In this document: positions 8,272 to 15,995 of the stretch, in pieces
Numbering within the stretch: position 1 is the first letter of the stretch
How the letters are laid out: each line of letters begins with the position of its first letter
Assembly: GCA_045644545.1 (NCBI GenBank)
Contig: JAZRHC010000009.1
Span: forward strand, 1-64,000
DNA: 64,000 nt
Direction: 5' to 3'
From: Scatosoma sp045644545
GTDB lineage: Bacteria > Bacillota > Clostridia > Christensenellales > Borkfalkiaceae
Notes under the pieces: generated by a model
The model's database searches: none
Told to the model about the DNA's origin: nothing
What the model saw: the letters and a program-made list of their open reading frames with translations, nothing else
Position numbers and translations under genes: made by a program

Positions 8272-8490
8272 ATGAAAACTTTTCGTAATTTTAAAGACAT
8301 TTTAAAAGAATATTTACACGACAACGGTTTAACGCAAGCCGAGTTTGCACGAATTACAAACACGAGCGCAAAACAAATTCATTTATGGATAAAAGGCAAC
8401 AGCACGCCGAATTACGATAGCTTAAAAAGGATGAGCAAACTACTCGACGTTTCCGCCGACTATCTTTTAGGTTTATCCGATTTTTATTAA
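8272..8490 (+). CDS. Small Xre-family helix-turn-helix regulator
   Basis: A 72-aa protein that is essentially one Xre/Cro-type HTH domain: LTQAEFARITNTSAKQIHLW covers the two DNA-contacting helices, and the end SADYLLGLSDFY is typical of single-domain repressors. The start at 8272 is chosen because it begins the domain and sits just after a -10 box. The gene is richer in A/T codons than its neighbours, which suggests recent acquisition. No partner gene is next to it; flanking genes are dnaK and ddl. Target unknown. Confidence 0.8.
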   Translation: MKTFRNFKDILKEYLHDNGLTQAEFARITNTSAKQIHLWIKGNSTPNYDSLKRMSKLLDVSADYLLGLSDFY

Positions 8491-8521
8491 ATTTCCTCGT
8501 CTTCCTCCGTCTTGTCAAGCC

Positions 8522-8561
8522 AAAAAAAAGGAGCAAGGCAACGCGCCTTGCTCCTTTTTTT
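8522..8561. terminator. Bidirectional terminator between xre and ddl
   Basis: A 10-bp stem GGAGCAAGGC / GCCTTGCTCC with a short loop, preceded by an A run and followed by a T run. It ends both the plus-strand xre gene and the minus-strand ddl gene. Confidence 0.88.
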
Positions 8562-9678
8562 ATCCCTGCAAAATTCCCGTTCGGATAATTCGCTTTTCCG
8601 CCCCCTTCGCCCGCGTGATCGCGTCCTCTAAAACCGCGCCGAAAAAATTTCTCGCTTCCGAAATGCGGTCGCAAAAAAGATAATACGCAAGCGACCCGGG
8701 GACGGTGTTCACTTCGCCTAAATACACCTTATCCCCGCTTAAAAGATAGTCCATTCTCACGATCCCTTGCATACTCATTCGCTTATAAAGCGTTTTCGTA
8801 TACATACGGATTTTCTCGCGAAATTCGCCCTTGATCTCGCACCTGCCCCGCACGCTCTGCATTTTTTCCGCGTTCTTCCCGCCTGCCGCGCCTCCTTTTA
8901 AATACTTATCCGCGAAGCTGTAAATCCCTTCCCCGCTTGCCGCTTCCTCGGGTTCGGAAACGAAAATTTCCCCGCCGAGCGAATACGCCGCGCAGTTGAT
9001 ATCCTTTTTCCCTTTCAAAAATTTCTCCACGACTACCCGTTCGTCAAGCTCAAACGCCGCCTCGATCGCCTCTTTGATCTCTTCCTCGCTTTTCGCGACG
9101 GTAAGCCCGATCGACGAGCCCAGCCGCGCGGGTTTGACGATCGCGGGATATCCCAGCCTCGACTCTATATTTTTGAGCACGAACGCCCCGCGACGGCGGT
9201 ATTCCGATTCCTCGAACCGCACGAACTCGACGGTCGGCACGCTCAACGCCTTTGCGGCAATTTTCGTGAGCCCCTTATCCATAAACACGCCCGAAGCGGT
9301 CAATTCGGGCGAGGCGAGCGGTATGCCGTTTAGCTGCATCAGCGCGGAAACCCCGCCGCCTTCCCCCAGCCCGCCGTGGCAACAATTGAGCGCGACGTCG
9401 ATTTTCCCGATCTCTTTGATCTTTTTCCCCGCGCCGCGAAAAGCATACGCCGTTCCCCCTTCGAAAACCATTCGTTGAAACGCGCCGTAATTGCCTTTTC
9501 GAAACGTGCTTAAATCAAACATTTTCCCCGCCGTATAAAACGCCCCGTCCGTATGCATATATACGGGCAACACCTCGTATTTCGCTTTGTCGAGTACGTT
9601 GAGAACGAACACCCCCGTCAGCACGGAAATCTCGTTCTCGCACGATTTCCCCCCGAATACCACCGCCACTCTACGCAT
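8560..9678 (-). CDS. ddl: D-alanine--D-alanine ligase
   Basis: ATP-grasp ligase joining two D-Ala residues for the peptidoglycan stem peptide. It has 372 aa. The N-terminus reads MRRVAVVFGGKSCENEIS (the family's FGG.S.EHE.S). LNCCHGGLGEGG and IVKPARLGSSIGL belong to the ATP-grasp fold, and LGEVNTVPGSL near the end is the metal-binding region. A GTG four codons upstream is possible, but the ATG at 9678 has GGAGGTG at proper spacing. It follows murF, whose substrate is Ddl's product. Confidence 0.93.
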   Translation of the reverse strand: MRRVAVVFGGKSCENEISVLTGVFVLNVLDKAKYEVLPVYMHTDGAFYTAGKMFDLSTFRKGNYGAFQRMVFEGGTAYAFRGAGKKIKEIGKIDVALNCCHGGLGEGGGVSALMQLNGIPLASPELTASGVFMDKGLTKIAAKALSVPTVEFVRFEESEYRRRGAFVLKNIESRLGYPAIVKPARLGSSIGLTVAKSEEEIKEAIEAAFELDERVVVEKFLKGKKDINCAAYSLGGEIFVSEPEEAASGEGIYSFADKYLKGGAAGGKNAEKMQSVRGRCEIKGEFREKIRMYTKTLYKRMSMQGIVRMDYLLSGDKVYLGEVNTVPGSLAYYLFCDRISEARNFFGAVLEDAITRAKGAEKRIIRTGILQG

Positions 9679-9768
9679 AATAAAAAACACCTCCGCTGCA
9701 AATTTTTCCGCTTTGGTGTTTCTTTGGTTTTTCTTTGGTTTTTTGGTTTGCGCGCTCGCCGTCGGGCG

Positions 9769-11370
9769 TTAATACGCGTCGGGCAAGTCGTTCAAAAACA
9801 GCACGCAATCCCCCGCTTTAAGCCCGCCAAGCTCTTTTTGCGCAAGGCTCAGCGTTTTTACCACGGTCAAATTCTCCGCGTTTCCGCCCGCTTGAAGATA
9901 TCCGTTTTTCACCGCCCCGACCAGCGTTTCGCCGACGAGGATCACGCGGTCGAGCTCCGCCGCCGCGATCTGCTCGCCCAAACGGGCGTTGAGCTCCTCC
10001 TCCAAAATTCCCCCTTCCACGATCCCGGGGGTGACGAGCCACTTTTTGCCTTCGAAGCGGTTCAAAGCTTGAATCGCCTCCTTCGCGCCCTTTTCGTTCG
10101 CGTTGTACGCGTCGTCGAGAATATACCGCCCGCCGTTTTCCAAAAGCTGTAAGCGGTGCGGGACATATTCGAGCGCGGCAACGCCCGCCGCGATCTCCTG
10201 CGCCGTCAAGCCCATTTCAAACGCAAGCTTCGCGGCAAGCGCGATATTTTCCGCGTTATGTTTTCCCAAAAGCTTGGTGCAAACGGCGATCTTTTCTTCG
10301 CCGAGTGTGAGGGTGAACTCCGTCTGCTTCGCGCCGAGCGCAAGAGAGGAAATTTCCGCGCCCTTTCCCACCGCGCGTTCCGCGCCCGAAGCGGCGATAC
10401 GCTCCGCAAGCTCGTTCCCGCACACGATCGAGCCGTTTTCCTTTACGCCCGCAAGGATCTCGCACTTTGCCTTAAACACGTTTTCTTCCGACCCGAACGA
10501 CTGAATATGTTGCGCGCAAACGCCCGTAAAGATCGCGTAGTCGGGCTTTACGAGCCCGCAAAGCTCCGCGATATCTCCCGCCTTTCTCGCGCCCATCTCC
10601 GCGATAAACACCTTTTTGCCCGCAAATTCAGGCGAGAACACCGTTTTGGCGATCCCGATCGGCGTATTATACGATTCGGGCGTAGCGACCACGTCGAATT
10701 TTTGCGAAAGAATGGTCGCGAGGATATTTTTCACGGAAGTTTTTCCGTAGCTCCCCACGATCGCAACGCGCGTGATTTGCATTTCATTAAGTACCTGCCC
10801 CGCTCTTTTTACGAATTTTTTATTGCGAAGCTCTTCGAATACCCCGTCGAGGAAGTTCGCCGCTATAAACGCGAACGGCAACAGTATCGGCGCGAAAAGC
10901 GCGAACGGCGTAAAGGCAAACACGCCGTAAAGCTCCTTCCCGATCACCGCGGATAAAAAATCCAACAGCGCGATCAAAAGATAGGAAACGCACGCGAGAA
11001 GCAGAATATAAACGACGGAAATTCTCCGCACCCTGCCCGTCGCCTTCAAGGGCACTTTCAGCGCGTACTTTCTTTCCGCGACCAAAAACAACGCCGAGAA
11101 CAGGAAAAACGGCAGAGCGGAAGCCACCCGCGCGGCGGCTACGCCGAGCGGAGAGAAGCACAGCGCGACGATCGCGGAAGTCAAAAAGCCCATCGTGCCC
11201 CAAAGGGTGAGGCGGTTAAAAAACAAATTGTCCTTCCTTTTGAGCCAACGCAAAATCTGCGCGTTTTTGTAGCCGCTTTGTTGCGCGATCCCGAGCAATC
11301 GCACGCTCGCCGCAAAAAACAGGCAAACGCAAGAGATACACGCGGCGATCCCGACCCATACCTCAATCAT
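9769..11370 (-). CDS. murF: MurF-type Mur ligase with N-terminal membrane region
   Basis: Probable UDP-MurNAc-tripeptide--D-Ala-D-Ala ligase, 533 aa. Residues 1 to about 180 are hydrophobic, with about four or five membrane segments (near 5-25, 58-75, 84-98, 118-140, 152-175) instead of the usual uridine-binding domain. The Mur ligase core starts at VAIVGSYGKTS (P-loop 206-212). ATPESYNTPIGIAKTV and DDAYNANEKGAKEAI are also MurF-like. It overlaps the preceding hydrolase gene by 8 nt and is followed by ddl, supporting a role in the D-Ala-D-Ala branch. A membrane-bound Mur-ligase-like enzyme of other specificity cannot be excluded. Confidence 0.85.
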   Translation of the reverse strand: MIEVWVGIAACISCVCLFFAASVRLLGIAQQSGYKNAQILRWLKRKDNLFFNRLTLWGTMGFLTSAIVALCFSPLGVAAARVASALPFFLFSALFLVAERKYALKVPLKATGRVRRISVVYILLLACVSYLLIALLDFLSAVIGKELYGVFAFTPFALFAPILLPFAFIAANFLDGVFEELRNKKFVKRAGQVLNEMQITRVAIVGSYGKTSVKNILATILSQKFDVVATPESYNTPIGIAKTVFSPEFAGKKVFIAEMGARKAGDIAELCGLVKPDYAIFTGVCAQHIQSFGSEENVFKAKCEILAGVKENGSIVCGNELAERIAASGAERAVGKGAEISSLALGAKQTEFTLTLGEEKIAVCTKLLGKHNAENIALAAKLAFEMGLTAQEIAAGVAALEYVPHRLQLLENGGRYILDDAYNANEKGAKEAIQALNRFEGKKWLVTPGIVEGGILEEELNARLGEQIAAAELDRVILVGETLVGAVKNGYLQAGGNAENLTVVKTLSLAQKELGGLKAGDCVLFLNDLPDAY

Positions 11371-12079
11371 AAGAAAAAAACTCCTCTGCTAATAAATTAA
11401 AGACGAGCGGATATTCCAAAAACGCGAAATGTCCGCCTTCCATTATTTTCAACTCCCCTTTTTGAAAGCACCGAAGATATTCTTCCGCTTCCTTCAAGGT
11501 CGTCACCGTATCCTCCCGCCCCTCGACGATCAGAACGGGACTTTTCACTTCCCGCGCGTCCGCGCGCAAGTCCTCGTTTACGATCTTTTTATAGCTTTCC
11601 TTCATCACGGGCGAAAGGGTACGGTATTCCGCGCTCCCGAACCTGCGTTCGGCAAACCTCGGCGCGAACTTTTTCACGAACCGATACCACCAAACCCGCC
11701 ACTTATATTTGAGTCCCCTCGGCAAGATCACGCCCGCAGGGCCCGTTAGAATAATTTTATCGAACGCCTCGGGGGCTTGCTTCGCCATTTTCACCGCAAC
11801 CCTGCACCCGAACGAATGTGCGATCACCTTGGGTTTTTTGATTTCCAACGCGTTCAAAACCTCTCTCGTCCAGTCCGCGTAATCCGCCACGGAAAAGGAG
11901 GATTCCAGCGCCGCGCTTTTCCCAAACCCCAAAAAATCGATCGCCGTGACTTTATAAAACCGAGAAAAATACGCGATTTGCGCCGTAAAAGTTTCCTTGC
12001 AAGCAAGATAGCCGTGTAGCATCACGAGCTCCTGCCCTTTCCCCTTTCGTATATACGAAACGCCTGTTAAATCGACCGT
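11363..12079 (-). CDS. Alpha/beta hydrolase, probable ACG start
   Basis: Serine hydrolase of unknown substrate. The fold is shown by VMLHGYLACKE (oxyanion loop), VIAHSFGCRVA (nucleophile Ser), a late Asp (VEGREDTVT) and His (MEGGHFAFLEYP). The first normal start is GTG at 12025, but that would remove the first strand. The in-frame sequence above it (SYIRKGKGQELVMLHG) is typical of the family and reaches no ATG, GTG or TTG. A strong ribosome site (AAAGGAGGGG) lies 5 nt before an in-frame ACG at 12079, giving 238 aa. Either ACG is used or the base is a sequence error for ATG. It lies between rimI and murF. Confidence 0.82.
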   Translation of the reverse strand, partial: TVDLTGVSYIRKGKGQELVMLHGYLACKETFTAQIAYFSRFYKVTAIDFLGFGKSAALESSFSVADYADWTREVLNALEIKKPKVIAHSFGCRVAVKMAKQAPEAFDKIILTGPAGVILPRGLKYKWRVWWYRFVKKFAPRFAERRFGSAEYRTLSPVMKESYKKIVNEDLRADAREVKSPVLIVEGREDTVTTLKEAEEYLRCFQKGELKIMEGGHFAFLEYPLVFNLLAEEFFSYD

Positions 12080-12100
12080 ATTTTCCCCTCCTTTTTTACT

Positions 12101-12532
12101 TCAAAGCTCCTTTCGCATCACGAACGCGTCCTCGCCGTCCGCGTAGTATTTTTTCCGCACGCCAAACGACTCGAACCCCGCGCCGCGATAAAGCCCCAGC
12201 GCGCTTTCGTTGGAAACGCGAACCTCCAAAAATATCCGTTCCGCGCCCTTTTCCCGCACTCGCTTTTCAAGCTCGCAAAGCACGGCTTTTCCCAAGCCCC
12301 GACGCCTGTATTCGGGCGCGACCGCCACAACGCTGATTTCCGCGTCCTCAAACAGCGCCGAAGCGCACGCATACGCCGCGAGCTTTCCGTTATCCTCGAT
12401 CAACACGCCCGCAAAATACGGCGAAGAAAACGCGGCGAAAAACGCCTCCTCGCTCCACGGGTCGGAAAAGCACGCCTTTTCGAGCGCGGCAATCCCCGCG
12501 ATATCCTCTTTCGTCCAGTCCCGAGCTTGCAT
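12101..12532 (-). CDS. rimI: Ribosomal-protein-S18-alanine N-acetyltransferase RimI
   Basis: GNAT acetyltransferase that acetylates the N-terminal Ala of ribosomal protein S18. It has 143 aa. The acetyl-CoA loop RRRGLGKAVL and SNESALGLYRGAGFESFG are typical of RimI. It directly follows tsaB, as in most Firmicutes, in the order tsaE-tsaB-rimI. tsaD, often next, is not in the window. Confidence 0.92.
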   Translation of the reverse strand: MQARDWTKEDIAGIAALEKACFSDPWSEEAFFAAFSSPYFAGVLIEDNGKLAAYACASALFEDAEISVVAVAPEYRRRGLGKAVLCELEKRVREKGAERIFLEVRVSNESALGLYRGAGFESFGVRKKYYADGEDAFVMRKEL

Positions 12533-12535
12533 AGC

Positions 12536-13165
12536 TTATTCGCCCTTTTCGCGATTGAGCTCCGCCGAGCTTTTCCGAACGTACAGCGCGTTCAGCTCCC
12601 CGAACGCCCCTTTTTCGCTCAACGCCCGCACCGCGCCAAACAGCCCCTTCACGGGGTCTACGAGCTGCACTTCCGCCCTTTTGCCGATCGGAAGCGGCGT
12701 AGCCGCGCACAGCGCGTACCCCTTTTCCCTAAGCGCAAGCACCTCGTCTTCGGTGAGATAGCAAGGCTCTAAGCTCACCCGCTCGCCCTCGTACCCGCAC
12801 GCGTAATAGCTGTCGTGCAAGGCGTCCACAAGGCACAGCTTTTTCCCGCCTACGGCATTATATGCAATCGTTTCAAAGGAAGTGACGGGAAGGGCGGGTT
12901 TCCCGCAAGCAAGGCAAAAGCCTTTCACCGCTGAAATCCCGATACGAATACCCGTAAACGACCCCGCGCCGACGACGGCGGCGAAAAAATCGCACTCGGA
13001 TAAAGTCAGCCCCGCTTTTTTCAAAACCTCGTCCACCGCGCCCATAAAGGAAACGGAATGTTTCATCGCGCAATCGGGCAAAAAGACGGAAAATTCCTCC
13101 CCGCCTTTCACCGCCGCCACGGTTAGATAATTCGAACTCGTATCGATCGCCAAAAAATTTTTCAA
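12536..13165 (-). CDS. tsaB: tRNA t6A biosynthesis protein TsaB
   Basis: Partner of TsaD and TsaE in threonylcarbamoylation of A37 in tRNA. It has 209 aa with the ASKHA start FLAIDTSSNYLTVA, then GAGSFTGIRIGISAVKGF, the signature of the YeaZ family. Its ATG overlaps the tsaE stop by 4 nt, so translation is coupled. The product of this pathway is the substrate of MtaB, also in this window. Confidence 0.95.
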   Translation of the reverse strand: MKNFLAIDTSSNYLTVAAVKGGEEFSVFLPDCAMKHSVSFMGAVDEVLKKAGLTLSECDFFAAVVGAGSFTGIRIGISAVKGFCLACGKPALPVTSFETIAYNAVGGKKLCLVDALHDSYYACGYEGERVSLEPCYLTEDEVLALREKGYALCAATPLPIGKRAEVQLVDPVKGLFGAVRALSEKGAFGELNALYVRKSSAELNREKGE

Positions 13166-13563
13166 TACCGTATCTCTCTTTGATTTTCGTCAATTTTCAA
13201 AATTTGCACGCGCTTTACTTTTTTCGGAAGCAACGGCGCGATATTCTGCGCCCATTCCACGAGGCATACCCCGCCCAACTCGAAATAATCCGCCAGCCCG
13301 AGCGATTCCGCTTGTCCCACCGATTCGATCCGATAGCAATCGTAGTGGAAAAGCCGCCCGTCGTAGTCGTTCATATACGCGTAGGTCGGGCTCGTCACTT
13401 CTTCCTCGATGGAAAGCCCTTTGGCAACGCCCTTGGCAAACACGGTTTTTCCCGCGCCCATATCCCCGTCGAGAAGCACCACGTCGCCCGCCGAAAGGGT
13501 TTTCGCGTATCGTTCGGCAAACGCTTCCGTTTCCTCGCGCGATTTTGAAATAAATTTTTCCAT
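13162..13563 (-). CDS. tsaE: tRNA t6A biosynthesis ATPase TsaE
   Basis: P-loop ATPase needed with TsaB and TsaD for t6A synthesis. It has 133 aa. The Walker A GDMGAGKT is at residues 33-40, followed by TSPTYAYMNDY and FHYDCYR, all typical. It is the first gene of the tsaE-tsaB-rimI-hydrolase-murF-ddl operon. The start codon lies 6 nt after a -10 box, so the mRNA is probably leaderless. Confidence 0.95.
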   Translation of the reverse strand: MEKFISKSREETEAFAERYAKTLSAGDVVLLDGDMGAGKTVFAKGVAKGLSIEEEVTSPTYAYMNDYDGRLFHYDCYRIESVGQAESLGLADYFELGGVCLVEWAQNIAPLLPKKVKRVQILKIDENQREIRY

Positions 13564-13569
13564 AGCTCT

Positions 13570-13598
13570 ATTATAATACCTCGCCGAAAATTTTGCAA
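13570..13598 (-). promoter_or_regulatory. sigma-A promoter of the tsaE operon, leaderless
   Basis: Minus strand: -35 TTGCAA (13593-13598), a 17-bp spacer, -10 TATAAT (13570-13575), then 6 nt to the tsaE ATG at 13563. Transcription is expected to start at the A of the ATG or one base away. Confidence 0.8.
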
Positions 13599-13608
13599 GC
13601 GGTTGCGC

Positions 13609-14211
13609 TCAAATTTTCATTTTTTTGAACAGATACGAGAGGCGTTTATATAAAATCACCGTCAAAACCGCCACCGAAACCGTCTTGATCAGGTTAAACG
13701 CGAGGATATACCCCCAAAGCGAAGCGAACGCCGCGCCCGCCCCGTCGCCCATATATAAGGGAAAGTTAATAAACCGATTGACGGGCAACGCCACGAGCGT
13801 GCCGATCACGCACGCCGCGCTAAGCGAAGCGACCACTGCGCCGAGTCCTTTTTTATAGCGATATAAAATCGTCGGAAGCAAAATATACGCGCTCGTGACG
13901 AGTATATTCGCGATCTCGCCGACCCCGCCCGAGCCCGACCCGATCGCCCGAAGCCCTTCTTTTAAAACGCACGTGATCACCCCTTCCACAGGACCTAATA
14001 AAAACCCGATCAAAAGAATAAACACGTTCCCGAAATCCAGCTTTAAAAACCCCGCCGCGGGGAATAAAGGAATTTCCAAAAAGCTAATCAAATACGAAAG
14101 CGCGACGAACAGCGCCGTCGTCGCCACCCGCTTCGCCGAAAATCGTTGTTTTATGGCAATCTCTTTCTTTGGGCTCGTACCTGCCCCCTCGTTTTTTTCT
14201 TTTTCGTCCAT
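13609..14211 (-). CDS. ribU: Riboflavin ECF transporter S component RibU
   Basis: Membrane substrate-binding subunit of an energy-coupling-factor transporter. It has 200 aa with a charged N-terminal tail and about six membrane segments. FLKLDFGNVFILLIGFLLGP and the GSGSGGVGEIAN loop are RibU-like. Specificity for riboflavin is supported by the FMN riboswitch just upstream. The shared EcfA/EcfT module is not in the window. It forms its own transcription unit with a consensus promoter. Confidence 0.93.
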   Translation of the reverse strand: MDEKEKNEGAGTSPKKEIAIKQRFSAKRVATTALFVALSYLISFLEIPLFPAAGFLKLDFGNVFILLIGFLLGPVEGVITCVLKEGLRAIGSGSGGVGEIANILVTSAYILLPTILYRYKKGLGAVVASLSAACVIGTLVALPVNRFINFPLYMGDGAGAAFASLWGYILAFNLIKTVSVAVLTVILYKRLSYLFKKMKI

Positions 14212-14233
14212 AACTGCCTCCGTAAAAAATAAC

Positions 14234-14256
14234 CGCCCCTGCTCAAAACAGGGGCG
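14234..14256 (-). terminator. Expression-platform hairpin of the FMN riboswitch
   Basis: Inverted repeat CGCCCCTG / CAGGGGCG with a 7-nt loop. It is followed on the minus strand by GTTATTTTTT and then the ribU ribosome site (GGAGG). It lies between the aptamer and ribU, the expected place for the FMN-dependent terminator. Confidence 0.75.
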
Positions 14257-14298
14257 AAAAAATGCTGAAATCCGACGAAATCGCGCGCGGTTTCGTTT

Positions 14299-14424
14299 GA
14301 TCTTTTCCTATCCGGACTATACCGTCGGTTTCGGAATTTCACCGAATCGGGAACGGGGGAAATCTCCCGCGTTCTTCGCAGACTATACTGCCGGTGAGGA
14401 ATTTCACCTCGCCCCAAAGACCTT
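14299..14424 (-). promoter_or_regulatory. FMN riboswitch (RFN element)
   Basis: Read on the minus strand, the segment opens with CTTTGGGGCGAGGTGAAATT. It continues with CACCGGCAGT, then a second GGTGAAATTCC, then ACCGACGGTATAGTCCGGAT. These are conserved RFN aptamer blocks. It lies in the 5' leader of ribU. Known RFN elements bind FMN and shut off flavin synthesis or uptake. Confidence 0.95.
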
Positions 14425-14438
14425 ATAAAAGTAACTAT

Positions 14439-14467
14439 ATTATACACGTATCCCCGCCGTTTGTCAA
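14439..14467 (-). promoter_or_regulatory. Consensus sigma-A promoter of ribU
   Basis: Minus strand: -35 TTGACA (14462-14467), a 17-bp spacer, -10 TATAAT (14439-14444). It matches the consensus perfectly. Transcription starts just upstream of the riboswitch. The -35 lies inside the hairpin at 14453-14481. Confidence 0.9.
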
Positions 14468-14481
14468 CCAAACGGCGGGGA
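14453..14481. terminator. 12-bp perfect hairpin between the kinase gene and ribU
   Basis: CCCCGCCGTTTG and CAAACGGCGGGG are perfect inverse complements with a 5-nt loop. It follows the histidine kinase stop (14500) and probably ends that operon, although no long T tract follows. The ribU -35 box overlaps its loop and stem. Confidence 0.65.
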
Positions 14482-14499
14482 GTTTCCGTATTATTCTTT

Positions 14500-15966
14500 T
14501 CATTCTCCTTTTCTCAGCGGAAACACCACGTAAAAGGTGCTTCCCTTTCCGAGCTCGCTCTTTACGCCGAATTTAAAGCGGTGCATTTCCAAAATCACCC
14601 GCACGATCGAAAGCCCCAAGCCCGTTCCCTTCACGGGCCGCTTATGCGTTTCTGCGGAGCGGTAATATCTTCCCCAAATCGTGGGCAACTCCTCTTCGGG
14701 AATTCCCTCGCCCGTGTCCGTCACCGAAAAATACGCTTGCGTTTCCGAGCATTTTTTCACCCGCACGATCACCGTTTTATCCTCGCCCGTATAATTCACG
14801 GCGTTTCCGATCAGATTGTAGAGCACTTGCCCTATCTTCTTTTCGTCCGCAAAGGTAAAAATTCCGTCCTCGATCTCCGTCCGCAGGTCGTAGCCTTGCG
14901 TGTCTTTTAAGTATTCAAACCGCTCCAAAACCTCGTACGTATACGCCGATAAATCAAATTCCGTCGGCTTCACTTCGTTGATGCCCGCGCGGAGCTTGGA
15001 AAGATCGAGAAGATCCTCCACGAGCGAGGTGAGCCGATCGGCTTCGTCGATAATCACCTGCGCGTGCTTATTCCGCTTTTCGGGATTTTCTCCCGAAATT
15101 TCCCTGATCATAGACGAATACGCCTTGATCATCGTCAGCGGCGTTTTGAAATCGTGCGAAACGTTCGCGATCAGTTCCTTTTGCATACGGTCGGCTTTGG
15201 AAATTTCGTCGCGCGCAAAATTCAACGTGTCGGCAAGCTCGACCATCTCGCTGCCGTAGTCCCCACCGCGGAAGTCCACGTTGAAATCTCCCGCCGCAAA
15301 CAGCTTGGCTTTCTCCGTCATTTCCGTGATCGGCTTAGTTAGCCAACCCGAAATCCCGCTCGACACGGCGAACGTCAACAACAGCACGAAAATCGCGGTC
15401 ATCACCGTCTTTTGCACCATCTGCGCCGTCACGTCGTCCAAAATCCCCATCGACTCGTAAATATATAAGTACGCGTTTTCACCGAAATACACGAACCGCA
15501 CGGCGTATCCGTAATCCTCTTCCCCCTCGAACACGATAGGGCCGTTCTCGTCGCCGAGCTTTTTCTCGATCGTCTTTGCCAAAGCGGCGTAGGGCTCTTC
15601 CGTTTCGTACTCGTCGCTTGGGCAGAGCACCTCGCCCGACTCGTTGAGTATCAGCACGCCCACGTCGTTCACTCTCGCAAGATATCTTAAATAGGAATGC
15701 CACTCTTCTTCCTTTAAAGGCGGCGTGCCCGTTGCCGCCGCCGAGATGGAAGCGGTGATCTGCCTGCCGCTTTGGATAAGATTGCGTTCGATCTCCTCTT
15801 TATGCGTCTGCACGAGCGTGAAATGCTGCGAAATCCCGAAAATCAACACGATCACGAGCGCAACGGCAGAAAACGCAGCCCAAATCAGAAAGTAGATGCT
15901 CGTGCTGCGTTGTTTTTTCTTATACTTCCGTTGTTTCGGCTTTTTCGCGCCTTTCTCTTTCGCCAT
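14500..15966 (-). CDS. Two-component sensor histidine kinase
   Basis: Membrane sensor kinase, 488 aa. A basic N-terminal tail is followed by TM1 (about 23-45), an extracellular sensor region (about 50-180), TM2 (about 185-206) and HAMP (about 207-260). The HisKA box ANVSHDFKTPLTM carries the phosphate-accepting His271. The ATPase domain has NLIGNAVNYT, VTDTGEGIP and KGTGLGLSIV. It follows its response regulator by 29 nt. The signal is unknown; the layout resembles ResE/PhoR-type kinases. Confidence 0.93.
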   Translation of the reverse strand: MAKEKGAKKPKQRKYKKKQRSTSIYFLIWAAFSAVALVIVLIFGISQHFTLVQTHKEEIERNLIQSGRQITASISAAATGTPPLKEEEWHSYLRYLARVNDVGVLILNESGEVLCPSDEYETEEPYAALAKTIEKKLGDENGPIVFEGEEDYGYAVRFVYFGENAYLYIYESMGILDDVTAQMVQKTVMTAIFVLLLTFAVSSGISGWLTKPITEMTEKAKLFAAGDFNVDFRGGDYGSEMVELADTLNFARDEISKADRMQKELIANVSHDFKTPLTMIKAYSSMIREISGENPEKRNKHAQVIIDEADRLTSLVEDLLDLSKLRAGINEVKPTEFDLSAYTYEVLERFEYLKDTQGYDLRTEIEDGIFTFADEKKIGQVLYNLIGNAVNYTGEDKTVIVRVKKCSETQAYFSVTDTGEGIPEEELPTIWGRYYRSAETHKRPVKGTGLGLSIVRVILEMHRFKFGVKSELGKGSTFYVVFPLRKGE

Positions 15967-15995
15967 CCTTCGCCCTCGTTTTTAGGTCGAACGCC

